This document shows positions 26,740 through 34,605 of a DNA stretch of 64,000 bases, piece by piece; position 1 is the first letter of the stretch; the number at the start of each line of letters is the position of its first letter. The position numbers were made by a program, and so were the translations under genes. Location: positions 1-64,000 of the forward strand of contig JAGHVB010000006.1 of NCBI GenBank assembly GCA_018064525.1, written 5' to 3'. The notes beneath the pieces are model-generated. The model had not been told where the DNA came from and did no database searches. It worked only from the letters and a program-made list of their open reading frames with translations. This DNA is from Candidatus Treponema merdequi (GTDB taxonomy: Bacteria > Spirochaetota > Spirochaetia > Treponematales > Treponemataceae).

Positions 26740-27720
26740 TTACAGTTTTGAAAATTCACCGCCCAATGCTTCGATGTCAGTTGAATCTGTCGGATCAGAA
26801 TCTTCAAGATTTTCGTTATAGTTGTATGTGTGCTGAAGAATTCGTTCTGCGGCAGTATTGAGCTGCTTGATGAATGGATTTTGCGGATTTGAAAGTGCAA
26901 CTGGAGTTCGTGTTGCAACTGCAAGTTCAATTGCGCTGTCACGAGGAGTAAATCCTACAAAGTCGAGAGTAATGTTGAGTTTGTTCCATACGAGTGAACG
27001 GAGGCGCCGCGCCATTTCGAGATCCTGAGTTGTTTTTCCCATGTTGAGAATTACCTGAGGTCTGTATTTGGCAAGTTCCACTTTTGCTTTAGCACCTGAT
27101 TCTGGAAATTTACTGCAGATTTCTTCAACAAGCGCAACATAAGAACTTTCTGCTCCAGCAGCACTTGTCTTGATATAATTATCGATGAGAGCACGTTCTT
27201 CAGATTTTGCTTTAAACTGTCTGTTAAGAAAACGATATGCGGCAGCTTTTAAAAATGAGTATGCATTCAGAATAGAAGTTAATTCCGGACTCGTAACTAA
27301 AAGTGAATTGTATGTCAAAAGATAAATGTCGAGGGTGTTGTAAGTAGTTCCACCGCCCAGATCGAGAACAGCGTAGTCAGCATCAAGAGCTTCAATTTCT
27401 TTAATAAGTTTTCTCTTGATAAAAAATCCCATGTTAGGAGTTCCAGGAAAGAGACAGTCGCCTGCGATGAATTTTAAATTAGGAACACTTGTCTCCTGCA
27501 TGAGAGGTTCAAGTGAAGATTCCTGTTTGTAAATGAAATTTCCAAGACCTGCATGATTGTTTTTTAATCCGAGAAGAGTGTGCAGATTTGCACCGCCCAG
27601 ATCAAAATCCATGAGAACAACTTTTTTTCCTTTTTGCGCAAGAAGAATTGAAAGATTGACAGCAATCGCGCTTTTTCCAACTCCGCCCTTTCCACTGGCT
27701 ATCGGCAGAATGTTTACCAT
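26740..27720 (-). CDS. MinD/ParA-family P-loop ATPase
   Basis: A 326-residue deviant-Walker ATPase with SGKGGVGKSAIAVNLS (residues 9-24, signature Lys11) and the switch I region FDLGGANLHTLLG. A DLGGG switch II motif follows (VLDLGGGTTYNT), where the family Asp-Leu-Gly-Gly is intact. The C-terminus lacks an obvious MinD membrane-targeting helix. Such orphan MinD-like proteins (FleN/FlhG or positioning ATPases) place flagella, chemoreceptor arrays or chromosomes. It is convergent with cheD, and the tail-to-tail ends are 32 bp apart. The precise role is not decided by context. Confidence 0.85.
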   Translation of the reverse strand: MVNILPIASGKGGVGKSAIAVNLSILLAQKGKKVVLMDFDLGGANLHTLLGLKNNHAGLGNFIYKQESSLEPLMQETSVPNLKFIAGDCLFPGTPNMGFFIKRKLIKEIEALDADYAVLDLGGGTTYNTLDIYLLTYNSLLVTSPELTSILNAYSFLKAAAYRFLNRQFKAKSEERALIDNYIKTSAAGAESSYVALVEEICSKFPESGAKAKVELAKYRPQVILNMGKTTQDLEMARRLRSLVWNKLNITLDFVGFTPRDSAIELAVATRTPVALSNPQNPFIKQLNTAAERILQHTYNYNENLEDSDPTDSTDIEALGGEFSKL

Positions 27721-27810
27721 AATAAATTTATTATAAGTCCAAAGTTTTGAAAAATAAAGCGGATTTTTTTACTTTTAAGCTGATTCGTTCCTGTGATTAT
27801 TGTTTTTTTG

Positions 27811-27819
27811 TGTTATAAT
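27811..27819 (+). promoter_or_regulatory. Extended -10 promoter, leaderless aldolase mRNA
   Basis: TGTTATAAT is a perfect extended -10 (TGnTATAAT). The ATG of the aldolase lies seven bases after the last T, where transcription should begin, and no ribosome binding site exists. Confidence 0.65.
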
Positions 27820-27825
27820 TTTTTT

Positions 27826-28851
27826 ATGTTGAATTTTGAATCAGATTATATTGAAGGTGCACATCCATTAATTCTGGAACGCCTTGCACAGACTAACATG
27901 GAAGCACTCAGCGGATATTGTGTCGACAGGTACTGCGAAAGTGCAAAAGAAAAAATTAAAGCAGCATGCAAAGATAAAGATGCAGAAGTTGAATTTATAG
28001 TTGGTGGAACTCAGACAAACCAGCTTGTGATTGATTCAATGTTAAAACCTTTTGAAGGCGTTGTGGCCTGTCACACTGGTCATGTCAGCGTTCATGAAGC
28101 GGGCGCAATCGAATACACAGGACACAAAGTTTTGACAGTTCCAGGTCATAATGGAAAAATGGATGCAGCAGAACTTGAAAAGTTTATTGCAGATTTTTAT
28201 GCAGACGGAAATCACGAACATATGATTTATCCGGGACTTGTGTATATTTCTTTTCCAACAGAATACGGAACTATCTATTCCAAGAACGAATTAACAGAAA
28301 TCTATCGTGTCTGCAAAAAGCGGAAAATTCCACTTTTTATAGACGGCGCAAGACTCGGCTACGGTCTTTCAAGTCCGAAAAACGATCTCAAACTTTCTGA
28401 CATTGCAAAACTCTGTGATGTCTTTTACATCGGCGGAACAAAAGTCGGAGCACTCTGCGGAGAAGCAATCGTCTTTACTCATAAAAACAAACCTGAACAT
28501 TTTGTAAACCTCACAAAAAAACACGGTGCTCTTTTAGCAAAAGGCCGTCTTTTGGGAGTTCAGTTTGATACACTTTTTACTGATGATTTATATTTTAAAA
28601 TAAGTCAGAATGCAATTGATCAGGCGATGAAAATTAAAAAAGCACTTAAAGAAAAAGGCTATAAGTTCTTGCTTGATTCTCCTACAAACCAGCAGTTTGT
28701 AGTAATGGAAAATTCCAGACTTTCATCACTTAAAAAACATGTTCAATATGGATTCTGGGAAAAAGTTGACGACACTCACACAGCAATCCGTTTTGCAACA
28801 AGCTGGGCAACAACTGATGAAAAAGTTGAAGAACTGATAAAGGTGCTGTAG
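27826..28851 (+). CDS. ltaE: Low-specificity L-threonine aldolase
   Basis: A 341-residue PLP enzyme of the beta-eliminating lyase superfamily that cleaves L-threonine/allo-threonine to glycine and acetaldehyde. The PLP-binding lysine is Lys206 in YIGGTKVGALCGEA. The cofactor aspartate lies in PLFIDGARLGYGL, and VGGTQTNQL forms the phosphate-binding N-terminal loop. I use ATG 27826; the GTG at 27793 lies upstream of the -10 box. The gene stands alone. Confidence 0.9.
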   Translation: MLNFESDYIEGAHPLILERLAQTNMEALSGYCVDRYCESAKEKIKAACKDKDAEVEFIVGGTQTNQLVIDSMLKPFEGVVACHTGHVSVHEAGAIEYTGHKVLTVPGHNGKMDAAELEKFIADFYADGNHEHMIYPGLVYISFPTEYGTIYSKNELTEIYRVCKKRKIPLFIDGARLGYGLSSPKNDLKLSDIAKLCDVFYIGGTKVGALCGEAIVFTHKNKPEHFVNLTKKHGALLAKGRLLGVQFDTLFTDDLYFKISQNAIDQAMKIKKALKEKGYKFLLDSPTNQQFVVMENSRLSSLKKHVQYGFWEKVDDTHTAIRFATSWATTDEKVEELIKVL

Positions 28852-28910
28852 AAAGAGCTTGGGTTGAGAGAAAGGGTTTGAGTTTTCAGTATTTATTAAC
28901 TGGAGAAAAT

Positions 28911-30845
28911 ATGAAAAAGTTGTGGAATGGGATTGCACGCGTTTTGTGTGTGATGGCAGTGTGTGTTCTTGCGGGATGTAATTACGCAGGAAGTGATGGT
29001 GGAACTACACCACCGATTGTTCCTTTATTACCGGCAGCACCTGAAAAATATACAATCACTTACAACGCCGCAGGATATGGAAAAGCACCGGAAACAAAAG
29101 AAGTCGAAAAAGGTTATAAACTTACAGACAAAGACTTACCTGTGTTGTCAGCAGAAGGCTTTGATTTTGGCGGCTGGAAGTTTAACGAAAAAATCGTTGC
29201 CGTTGGGGAAGAAGTTGTTTCTGACATTACATTAGTTGCAGTCTGGACCGAATGGGGAAAAGTCGCAATACCAACATTCAGCATAGCCGCCGGCGAAGTT
29301 GAAAAGGGAACAAAAGTTTCGATTATCAGTACGACAGAAGGCGCAAGTATTTATTACACGACAGACGGAAGTTCACCGACGACCGCAGGCACTAAATACG
29401 AAAGCGAAATTGAGATTACTACGGCCGTGACGATAAAAGCGGTTGCGGTTAAGAGCGGTCTTAAAGACAGCGAAGTTACATCAGCAGGCTACACAGTTGA
29501 TGTAATCCCACCAGCAAATGTAACAAACCTTACAGCAAACTGTACTGCAAGCCAGACTGTAAAACTTACATGGACAAACCCAGCAGATACAGACTTTGCA
29601 AAGGTTGTGATTACTTATGGAACTGATAAAAAGGTTGAAGTTCTTAAAACCACAACTCCAAACAATGAAGCAACAGTTACAGGACTTACAGACGGAACTG
29701 AATATTCATTTACAGTAAAATCTTATGATAAATCAAAAAATGCAGGCAGTGGTGTGAGTATAAACTGTACTTCTTTTTTCGGAACATTGTATAACGTAAC
29801 TAATAAGGGTGGACTTGAAGGATATACAAAACAGACACAGGGTGAAACTGTAAAAGAAACCTGGATGGCAGACAACGGAAACTTAAAAATAAACGGAATA
29901 GAAATTGCCAAAACAAGCGAAGTTGTAGTGATTCCAACAGGAACTGTAGCCAAAGTAACAATGACAGATGATTCAAGCTGGGACGGCTTTGTTAAAAAAA
30001 CAACAGATTCATTATGGAAAGGAGTTTTCTTAAAAGACCGCAAAGTAAAACTTGACCCGTTTGTAATGAGCCAGTATGAAGTAACAGAACAGTTATGGGC
30101 ACAGGTAATGGTAGAAACTGCAACAACCTCAATAAAACCAAAAGCAAATATTACATGGTACCAGGCATGTGCATTTTGTAATGAACTTACAAAAAAGACA
30201 ATGACAGAATCTGATTGTGTTTATTACAGCGATAGTGAATTAAAAAATCCGTATATTGTATCAGATGCCGATGCACAAAAAAAAGTTTATGCAGCATATG
30301 ATATGACAACTAAAAAATGGACAAAGAAAGGCTATCGTTTACCGACAGAAACAGAATGGGAATTTGCAGCTCGAGGCGGAGATCCTAACGCACAAGAATG
30401 GAACTATGCATATGCAGGAGTAAATTCTTCACAAGTTGTAATAGACAGTGATAAAGCTAACCAGCCAAATTATAGTATAGAAGGCTGGCTTAAAGAAGAT
30501 GACAATTTATTGAAATATGCAGTATATGGATTTGAAAGTTATGAAAGTAAGGCTGATGCAGGAACAAAAACAGAAAATAAATTAAACTTATATGACATGA
30601 GCGGAAACATCTTTGAATTGTGTTATGACTATTTTCTTGGTACAACCTACAGCAGGGATGATAATTATAAAGAAGGTGATTATGTGCAAAACCCTGGAGG
30701 TATGTCAGACTCTGGCGACCGTAGCATCCGTGGCGGTGGTTGTAACGGCTTAGCGTGTACCTGTGTCGTGTCTCGCCGTAGCTCTAACAAAGAAAACCAC
30801 AAGTTCGACAATATTGGTTTCCGTATCTGTCGATCGAGCGAATAA
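28911..30845 (+). CDS. Modular FGE-fold surface lipoprotein, TvpA-like
   Basis: A 644-residue lipoprotein (lipobox VLAGC, Cys23). After a short linker come an InlB-type beta-repeat (about 45-105), a chitobiase C-terminal-like domain (about 115-190), a fibronectin III-like domain (about 195-290) and a C-terminal formylglycine-generating-enzyme/C-type-lectin fold (about 370-644). The last has the MSQYEVTEQLW, RLPTETEWEFAARGG and NIGFRICR family blocks. The last ~45 codons switch abruptly to CGT/GGC/NNC codons and lack the usual GGSW motif. T. denticola TvpA, a diversity-generating-retroelement target, is also a lipoprotein with this fold and a variable C-terminus. An enzymatic sulfatase-modifying role seems unlikely. 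The start is ATG 28911 after GGAGAAAAT. Confidence 0.8.
   Translation: MKKLWNGIARVLCVMAVCVLAGCNYAGSDGGTTPPIVPLLPAAPEKYTITYNAAGYGKAPETKEVEKGYKLTDKDLPVLSAEGFDFGGWKFNEKIVAVGEEVVSDITLVAVWTEWGKVAIPTFSIAAGEVEKGTKVSIISTTEGASIYYTTDGSSPTTAGTKYESEIEITTAVTIKAVAVKSGLKDSEVTSAGYTVDVIPPANVTNLTANCTASQTVKLTWTNPADTDFAKVVITYGTDKKVEVLKTTTPNNEATVTGLTDGTEYSFTVKSYDKSKNAGSGVSINCTSFFGTLYNVTNKGGLEGYTKQTQGETVKETWMADNGNLKINGIEIAKTSEVVVIPTGTVAKVTMTDDSSWDGFVKKTTDSLWKGVFLKDRKVKLDPFVMSQYEVTEQLWAQVMVETATTSIKPKANITWYQACAFCNELTKKTMTESDCVYYSDSELKNPYIVSDADAQKKVYAAYDMTTKKWTKKGYRLPTETEWEFAARGGDPNAQEWNYAYAGVNSSQVVIDSDKANQPNYSIEGWLKEDDNLLKYAVYGFESYESKADAGTKTENKLNLYDMSGNIFELCYDYFLGTTYSRDDNYKEGDYVQNPGGMSDSGDRSIRGGGCNGLACTCVVSRRSSNKENHKFDNIGFRICRSSE
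30711..30845 (+). other. Candidate retroelement variable region (3' end of the FGE-fold lipoprotein gene)
   Basis: The last 135 bases of the gene have a codon style unlike the rest: CGT, GGC, CGC, GCG, GTC and many NNC codons. The preceding region uses AGA, GGA, GCA and GTA. NNC or NNT codons at aligned positions are those occupied by Asn/AAC in typical FGE-fold retroelement templates. The ligand-binding surface between RGGG and NIGFR is unconserved, while the frame blocks are conserved. No template repeat or reverse transcriptase is in this window. Confidence 0.5.
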
Positions 30846-30868
30846 AATTGCAGTATATTTCAACTTTA

Positions 30869-30922
30869 TTGACATTTTTTAGAAATATTTATATATTCAA
30901 TGTTACCGAACATTCGGTAACA
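30869..30922 (+). promoter_or_regulatory. Efflux-regulator promoter with TetR operator
   Basis: -35 TTGACA (30869-30874), a 17-bp spacer and -10 TATATT (30892-30897). A perfect 10-bp inverted repeat TGTTACCGAA-CA-TTCGGTAACA (30901-30922) covers the predicted transcription start. This is the layout of a TetR-family autorepressor operator. Confidence 0.85.
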
Positions 30923-30935
30923 TAATTGTTAAGAA

Positions 30936-32159
30936 ATGGCAATGAAACGTAATACACGTGAACAAATTCTAAACGAAGCATTCAAGCTTTGTCTTAGACC
31001 TCGCAGTTCAATGTTTTCTCTTTCTGAAGTGGCAGAAAAAGTTGGAATTTCCAAGGCTGCCATTTTCCGTCATTTTAAAAATAAGGAAGAACTGCTTTCG
31101 GAAATGAGAAATCTTTTCATGTCTGATGTTGCTTCAATTTTGACAAAAAAGAAATATTTTTTTTCCGGTGAAAATCTTGAGATTTGTGGTTTTGAACAGT
31201 TCCGCGAAATAAATTTCAATGTCATTTCTTTCTTTTTTGATAAACCTGAATATCTTGGTTTTTTTCTAAATCTTAAAAATTTATCAAGTGGAATTGGTTC
31301 CGGGCTTCTGGAAGGTCTTGAAGAACATGGCGTTCATTTTTCTGATGAATTTAAAACAAAAGTTGTTTCTACACGTTTCGTAAAACTATATTTCTGTATT
31401 GCGACAATGATTTTTTATTTTATGAGATATATGTTCATTGAAAAGGAAAATGTAAAGGAAACAAGAGAAGAATTTATTGAAAGAATAATAAGGCTTACCT
31501 GGAATGGAATCGGGCGCGAGGAAATTCCATTTAATAAAGAAAGATTAAGTGAACTTAATAAAATTTGTGATGTAAGTAAAATTGCAAAAGTTGAAGATAC
31601 CAGATTTTTTAAGGCATTTGCAAAAGTGTTTGCAGAAAACGGAATTAACGGTGTAACGATTGAGCGTCTTAGTGAAGAACTTAATCTTGCCAAAAGCAGT
31701 TTGTATTCATATTTTAATAATAAAGCTGAATTTATAAATAAGATGCTTTATCAGGAAATTTCTTCCATAAGAAATGTTCTGATTGAAAAACTTAAGAATG
31801 TGAAAACTTTTGATGAAATGATTTATGTCATTATTAAAACAGAAAGTAATTATCTTCGTGAACGTCCTTTCGTTGTTATGATGCATTGCTGGGCTTCGGA
31901 AAGTTATAACAGTTCGAATGATGCAGATAAAAAGAAAAGTCAGATTGATTTTTCACTTCCTGTCTGTTTTAAAGATGCAATTTATGAAGAAATTTCTGAA
32001 AAGGTTTTTATCGGATGGGTTTCTGCTTTAATCGGCGAGATGGCAACTTTTGTCAGTATAAAAGACAGAAAATTTTTGGGTGAGCAAAAAGATTATGCTT
32101 ACGACATTTTCAATTTGATTGAATGTGGCGTGCATAAAACAATAGATTTATCTGCATAA
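30936..32159 (+). CDS. Double-HTH TetR-family regulator
   Basis: A 407-residue regulator holding two complete TetR-type DNA-binding domains. The first (about 6-55) has SLSEVAEKVGISKAAIFRHFKNKEELL. The second (about 222-272) has TIERLSEELNLAKSSLYSYFNNKAEFI. Each is followed by an all-helical region of ligand-domain type. Ordinary TetR proteins are about 200 residues with one such domain and dimerise; this looks like a fused tandem dimer. The 22-bp palindrome over its own promoter is the likely operator. The three genes that follow encode a complete RND efflux pump, so it probably senses a pump substrate. A second ATG (30942) is a possible alternative start. Confidence 0.88.
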   Translation: MAMKRNTREQILNEAFKLCLRPRSSMFSLSEVAEKVGISKAAIFRHFKNKEELLSEMRNLFMSDVASILTKKKYFFSGENLEICGFEQFREINFNVISFFFDKPEYLGFFLNLKNLSSGIGSGLLEGLEEHGVHFSDEFKTKVVSTRFVKLYFCIATMIFYFMRYMFIEKENVKETREEFIERIIRLTWNGIGREEIPFNKERLSELNKICDVSKIAKVEDTRFFKAFAKVFAENGINGVTIERLSEELNLAKSSLYSYFNNKAEFINKMLYQEISSIRNVLIEKLKNVKTFDEMIYVIIKTESNYLRERPFVVMMHCWASESYNSSNDADKKKSQIDFSLPVCFKDAIYEEISEKVFIGWVSALIGEMATFVSIKDRKFLGEQKDYAYDIFNLIECGVHKTIDLSA

Positions 32160-32207
32160 AAGTGCAGAAAGTAACAAATTAAAGTGTTTAAATTGTAGAG
32201 GAGAATA

Positions 32208-33680
32208 ATGAAAAAAATTAGTACAAAACAGTTTGTTAAAAAGATTGCAGCATTTGCGTTCTGTCTTTTTACAGGATTTGCAGTTTGTGCAGAAGAAAAC
32301 AAACAGACGGCTGTCGTATTACCTGGAAATCCGGCAGCAGATGAAGAAATCATTCTTACAGTTGATGATGCTGTTGATTATTCAGTTGAACACAGTTTGA
32401 CTTTGTCTAATTCGCAGATTGATCTCGAACTTGCAAAATGGAAATCCTATGTTGCATGGAATACATTTTTGCCGACAGTTAATCTGACAGGAACTATGGC
32501 AAGAGCAAATGATGTTGCTTCTTCATTGCAGCAGGCAAACAGCATGGGTGCTCTTTTTAATAAGCTTAATATTCCTTTTACAGAAACTAAGGAAACAGAA
32601 AGCATTCACTGGTCAGCAATGGGAAATCTTTCTGTTTCATTCAATTTCAGCGTTGCAATGATTCAGTCGATGAGAGCAAATATCGAAGGATATCAGAGTG
32701 GAAAAATCACCTGGGAACAGGCTGTTAAAAATAATGCAATCAATGTAAGAAAAACTTTTTATCAGGTTCTTCTTGCACAGGAAAAACTTTCCATTTCGAA
32801 AGCTAACCTTATAAACGCAAAAAACCGTATGGATCAGGCAGCTGTAAATTATAAAAACGGTTACATTCCTGAAATGCAGTACCTTCAGTCACAGGTTCAG
32901 TATTTGAATCAGGTTCCATCGGTAGAACAGGAAGAAACAACTTATGAACTTGCAGTTAAAGGTCTTCTTAATATGATTGGTATGTCTCTTGATACAAAGG
33001 TAAAACTTGTTGGTGAAATTAATCCGGTTTTTGTTGATGAAAAACTTGATGTTCAGGATCTTACTGAAAAAGCTATTGCTAATAATTTAAGCCTTAAATC
33101 TTTAAGACAGCAGATTAAAATTTTGAAAATCAACAAAAGCGCTGCTGATCTCGGAACATATATTCCTGCAATTGCAATTTCATGGAATGGTCAGCCGACA
33201 ATTTCCAATGCGTTTGAAAATGACTGGGCAAAAAAAGATAACTGGAGTGACAGAGGTGCTTTGACTTTGTCTTTAGCATGGAACATTACAAATATGCTTC
33301 CGTGGTCTTCAACAAGAACTCAGGCAAAAGAACTTCAGTCTAATATTGATAAACTGGAAAACACTTTGCAGAATACAGAAGAACAGATGAAGCTTGGCGT
33401 TATTCAGGCCGTTTCAGGTCTTGAACAGAGCCGTAAGGCAATTACTTCAAGTGAGCGAAATGTTGAACTTGCAGAAAAATCTTATTCTTTGACATGGCAG
33501 GCATACAGAAACGGTACAACAGAATATCTTTCATTGGCAGATACAGAAAGTCAGCTCAAGGCTGCAAAACTTGGTCTTGCAAATGCAAAATATAATTACT
33601 TAATCAGCTTGATGGATCTTGAAAATACAATCGGTTCATCAATTGAAAATGAAAAGACTTCAAACACAGGAGATAAATAA
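32208..33680 (+). CDS. TolC-family outer-membrane efflux channel
   Basis: A 490-residue outer-membrane channel protein with a signal peptide (cleavage near AVCAEE, about residue 29) and two OEP repeats of long amphipathic helices rich in Gln, Asn and Ala. The start ILTVDDAVDYSVEHSLTLSNSQIDLELAK is the typical OEP entry. It is preceded by AGAGGAG. It is the first gene of the RND pump operon and would form the trimeric exit duct for the pump. Confidence 0.9.
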   Translation: MKKISTKQFVKKIAAFAFCLFTGFAVCAEENKQTAVVLPGNPAADEEIILTVDDAVDYSVEHSLTLSNSQIDLELAKWKSYVAWNTFLPTVNLTGTMARANDVASSLQQANSMGALFNKLNIPFTETKETESIHWSAMGNLSVSFNFSVAMIQSMRANIEGYQSGKITWEQAVKNNAINVRKTFYQVLLAQEKLSISKANLINAKNRMDQAAVNYKNGYIPEMQYLQSQVQYLNQVPSVEQEETTYELAVKGLLNMIGMSLDTKVKLVGEINPVFVDEKLDVQDLTEKAIANNLSLKSLRQQIKILKINKSAADLGTYIPAIAISWNGQPTISNAFENDWAKKDNWSDRGALTLSLAWNITNMLPWSSTRTQAKELQSNIDKLENTLQNTEEQMKLGVIQAVSGLEQSRKAITSSERNVELAEKSYSLTWQAYRNGTTEYLSLADTESQLKAAKLGLANAKYNYLISLMDLENTIGSSIENEKTSNTGDK

Positions 33681-33681
33681 T

Positions 33682-34590
33682 ATGAAGAAAATTATTTTAG
33701 CAGCAGTTATTACAGCAATTGTACTTACATCATTTACAGGTTGCAGTAAACAAGAGGCTAACAAAGGTAAAGGAGATGTAGAAGCAGTTTTTGCTATTAA
33801 TGCATATAAAGTTTCTCCTACAACTCTTGATGATTATCTTGAATTTGGTGGTGATGTTGATGCCGCTTCTTCAGTTGCAGTAATGCCGGATACAGCAGGT
33901 AAGATTTCACAGATTTATGTAAAGGTTGGTCAGAAAGTAACAAAGGGTCAGATTCTTTGTGCAGTTGATGCAAGCCGTCCTGGTATGGTTTTTGCAGCCA
34001 GCCCTGTAAGAGCTCCTGTTGATGGAACTGTTACTTATTTTCCTGTTGTAATCGGAACAAGTGTTGCACAGTCAAGCGTAGTTGCAAAAGTTGCAAGTAT
34101 CACAAAACTTGAAATTGAAACTTCTGTTCCAGAAAGATTTATTTCCAGAATCAGTATGAATCAGAAAGCAAAACTTTCTTTCAACGCATATCCTGGTGAA
34201 ACATTTGATGCGCATATTACAGAAATCAGCCCGGTTCTTGATACTTCTTCAAGAACAATGAACATCAAACTTTCAATTGATAAAAATGATCCAAAAATCA
34301 AAATCGGTATGTATGCAAAAATCCACCTTGTAACAGAACATAAAGAAAACGTAACTGTATTGCCTTATGGAACTGTAATTACAAGAAAAGGTGAAAATTA
34401 TGTATTTATCGTTGAACAGGATGGGGAACAGTCAAAAGCAGTTCTTTCACCAGTAAAAGTCGGAATCCGTGTTGATAACTATCAGGAAATTTTACAGGGT
34501 GTTACAAATGGTGACATCGTAGTTATCAAAGGTCAGACTTTGTTAAGTGACGGTTCTTTAGTAAATGTTGTTTCAGTTTCTGAAAATTAA
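33682..34590 (+). CDS. RND efflux periplasmic adaptor (membrane fusion) lipoprotein
   Basis: A 302-residue HlyD/AcrA-type adaptor with a lipobox (SFTGC) in its signal sequence. The biotinyl-lipoyl-like halves (GKISQIYVKVGQKVTKGQILCAVD and APVDGTVTYFPVVIGTSV) are close together, so the alpha-hairpin is very short or absent. A beta-barrel and membrane-proximal domain follow. ATG 33682 with AGGAGATAAATA is the start. It joins the TolC protein to the RND pump. Confidence 0.9.
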   Translation: MKKIILAAVITAIVLTSFTGCSKQEANKGKGDVEAVFAINAYKVSPTTLDDYLEFGGDVDAASSVAVMPDTAGKISQIYVKVGQKVTKGQILCAVDASRPGMVFAASPVRAPVDGTVTYFPVVIGTSVAQSSVVAKVASITKLEIETSVPERFISRISMNQKAKLSFNAYPGETFDAHITEISPVLDTSSRTMNIKLSIDKNDPKIKIGMYAKIHLVTEHKENVTVLPYGTVITRKGENYVFIVEQDGEQSKAVLSPVKVGIRVDNYQEILQGVTNGDIVVIKGQTLLSDGSLVNVVSVSEN

Positions 34591-34605
34591 TTTTGGAGTG
34601 TGAGT

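Noticed and set aside
30711-30845. Template repeat for the variable region within this window
   Set aside because: The other FGE-like gene at 61.2-64 kb has an ordinary C-terminal block and no close DNA match, and no reverse transcriptase ORF is present.
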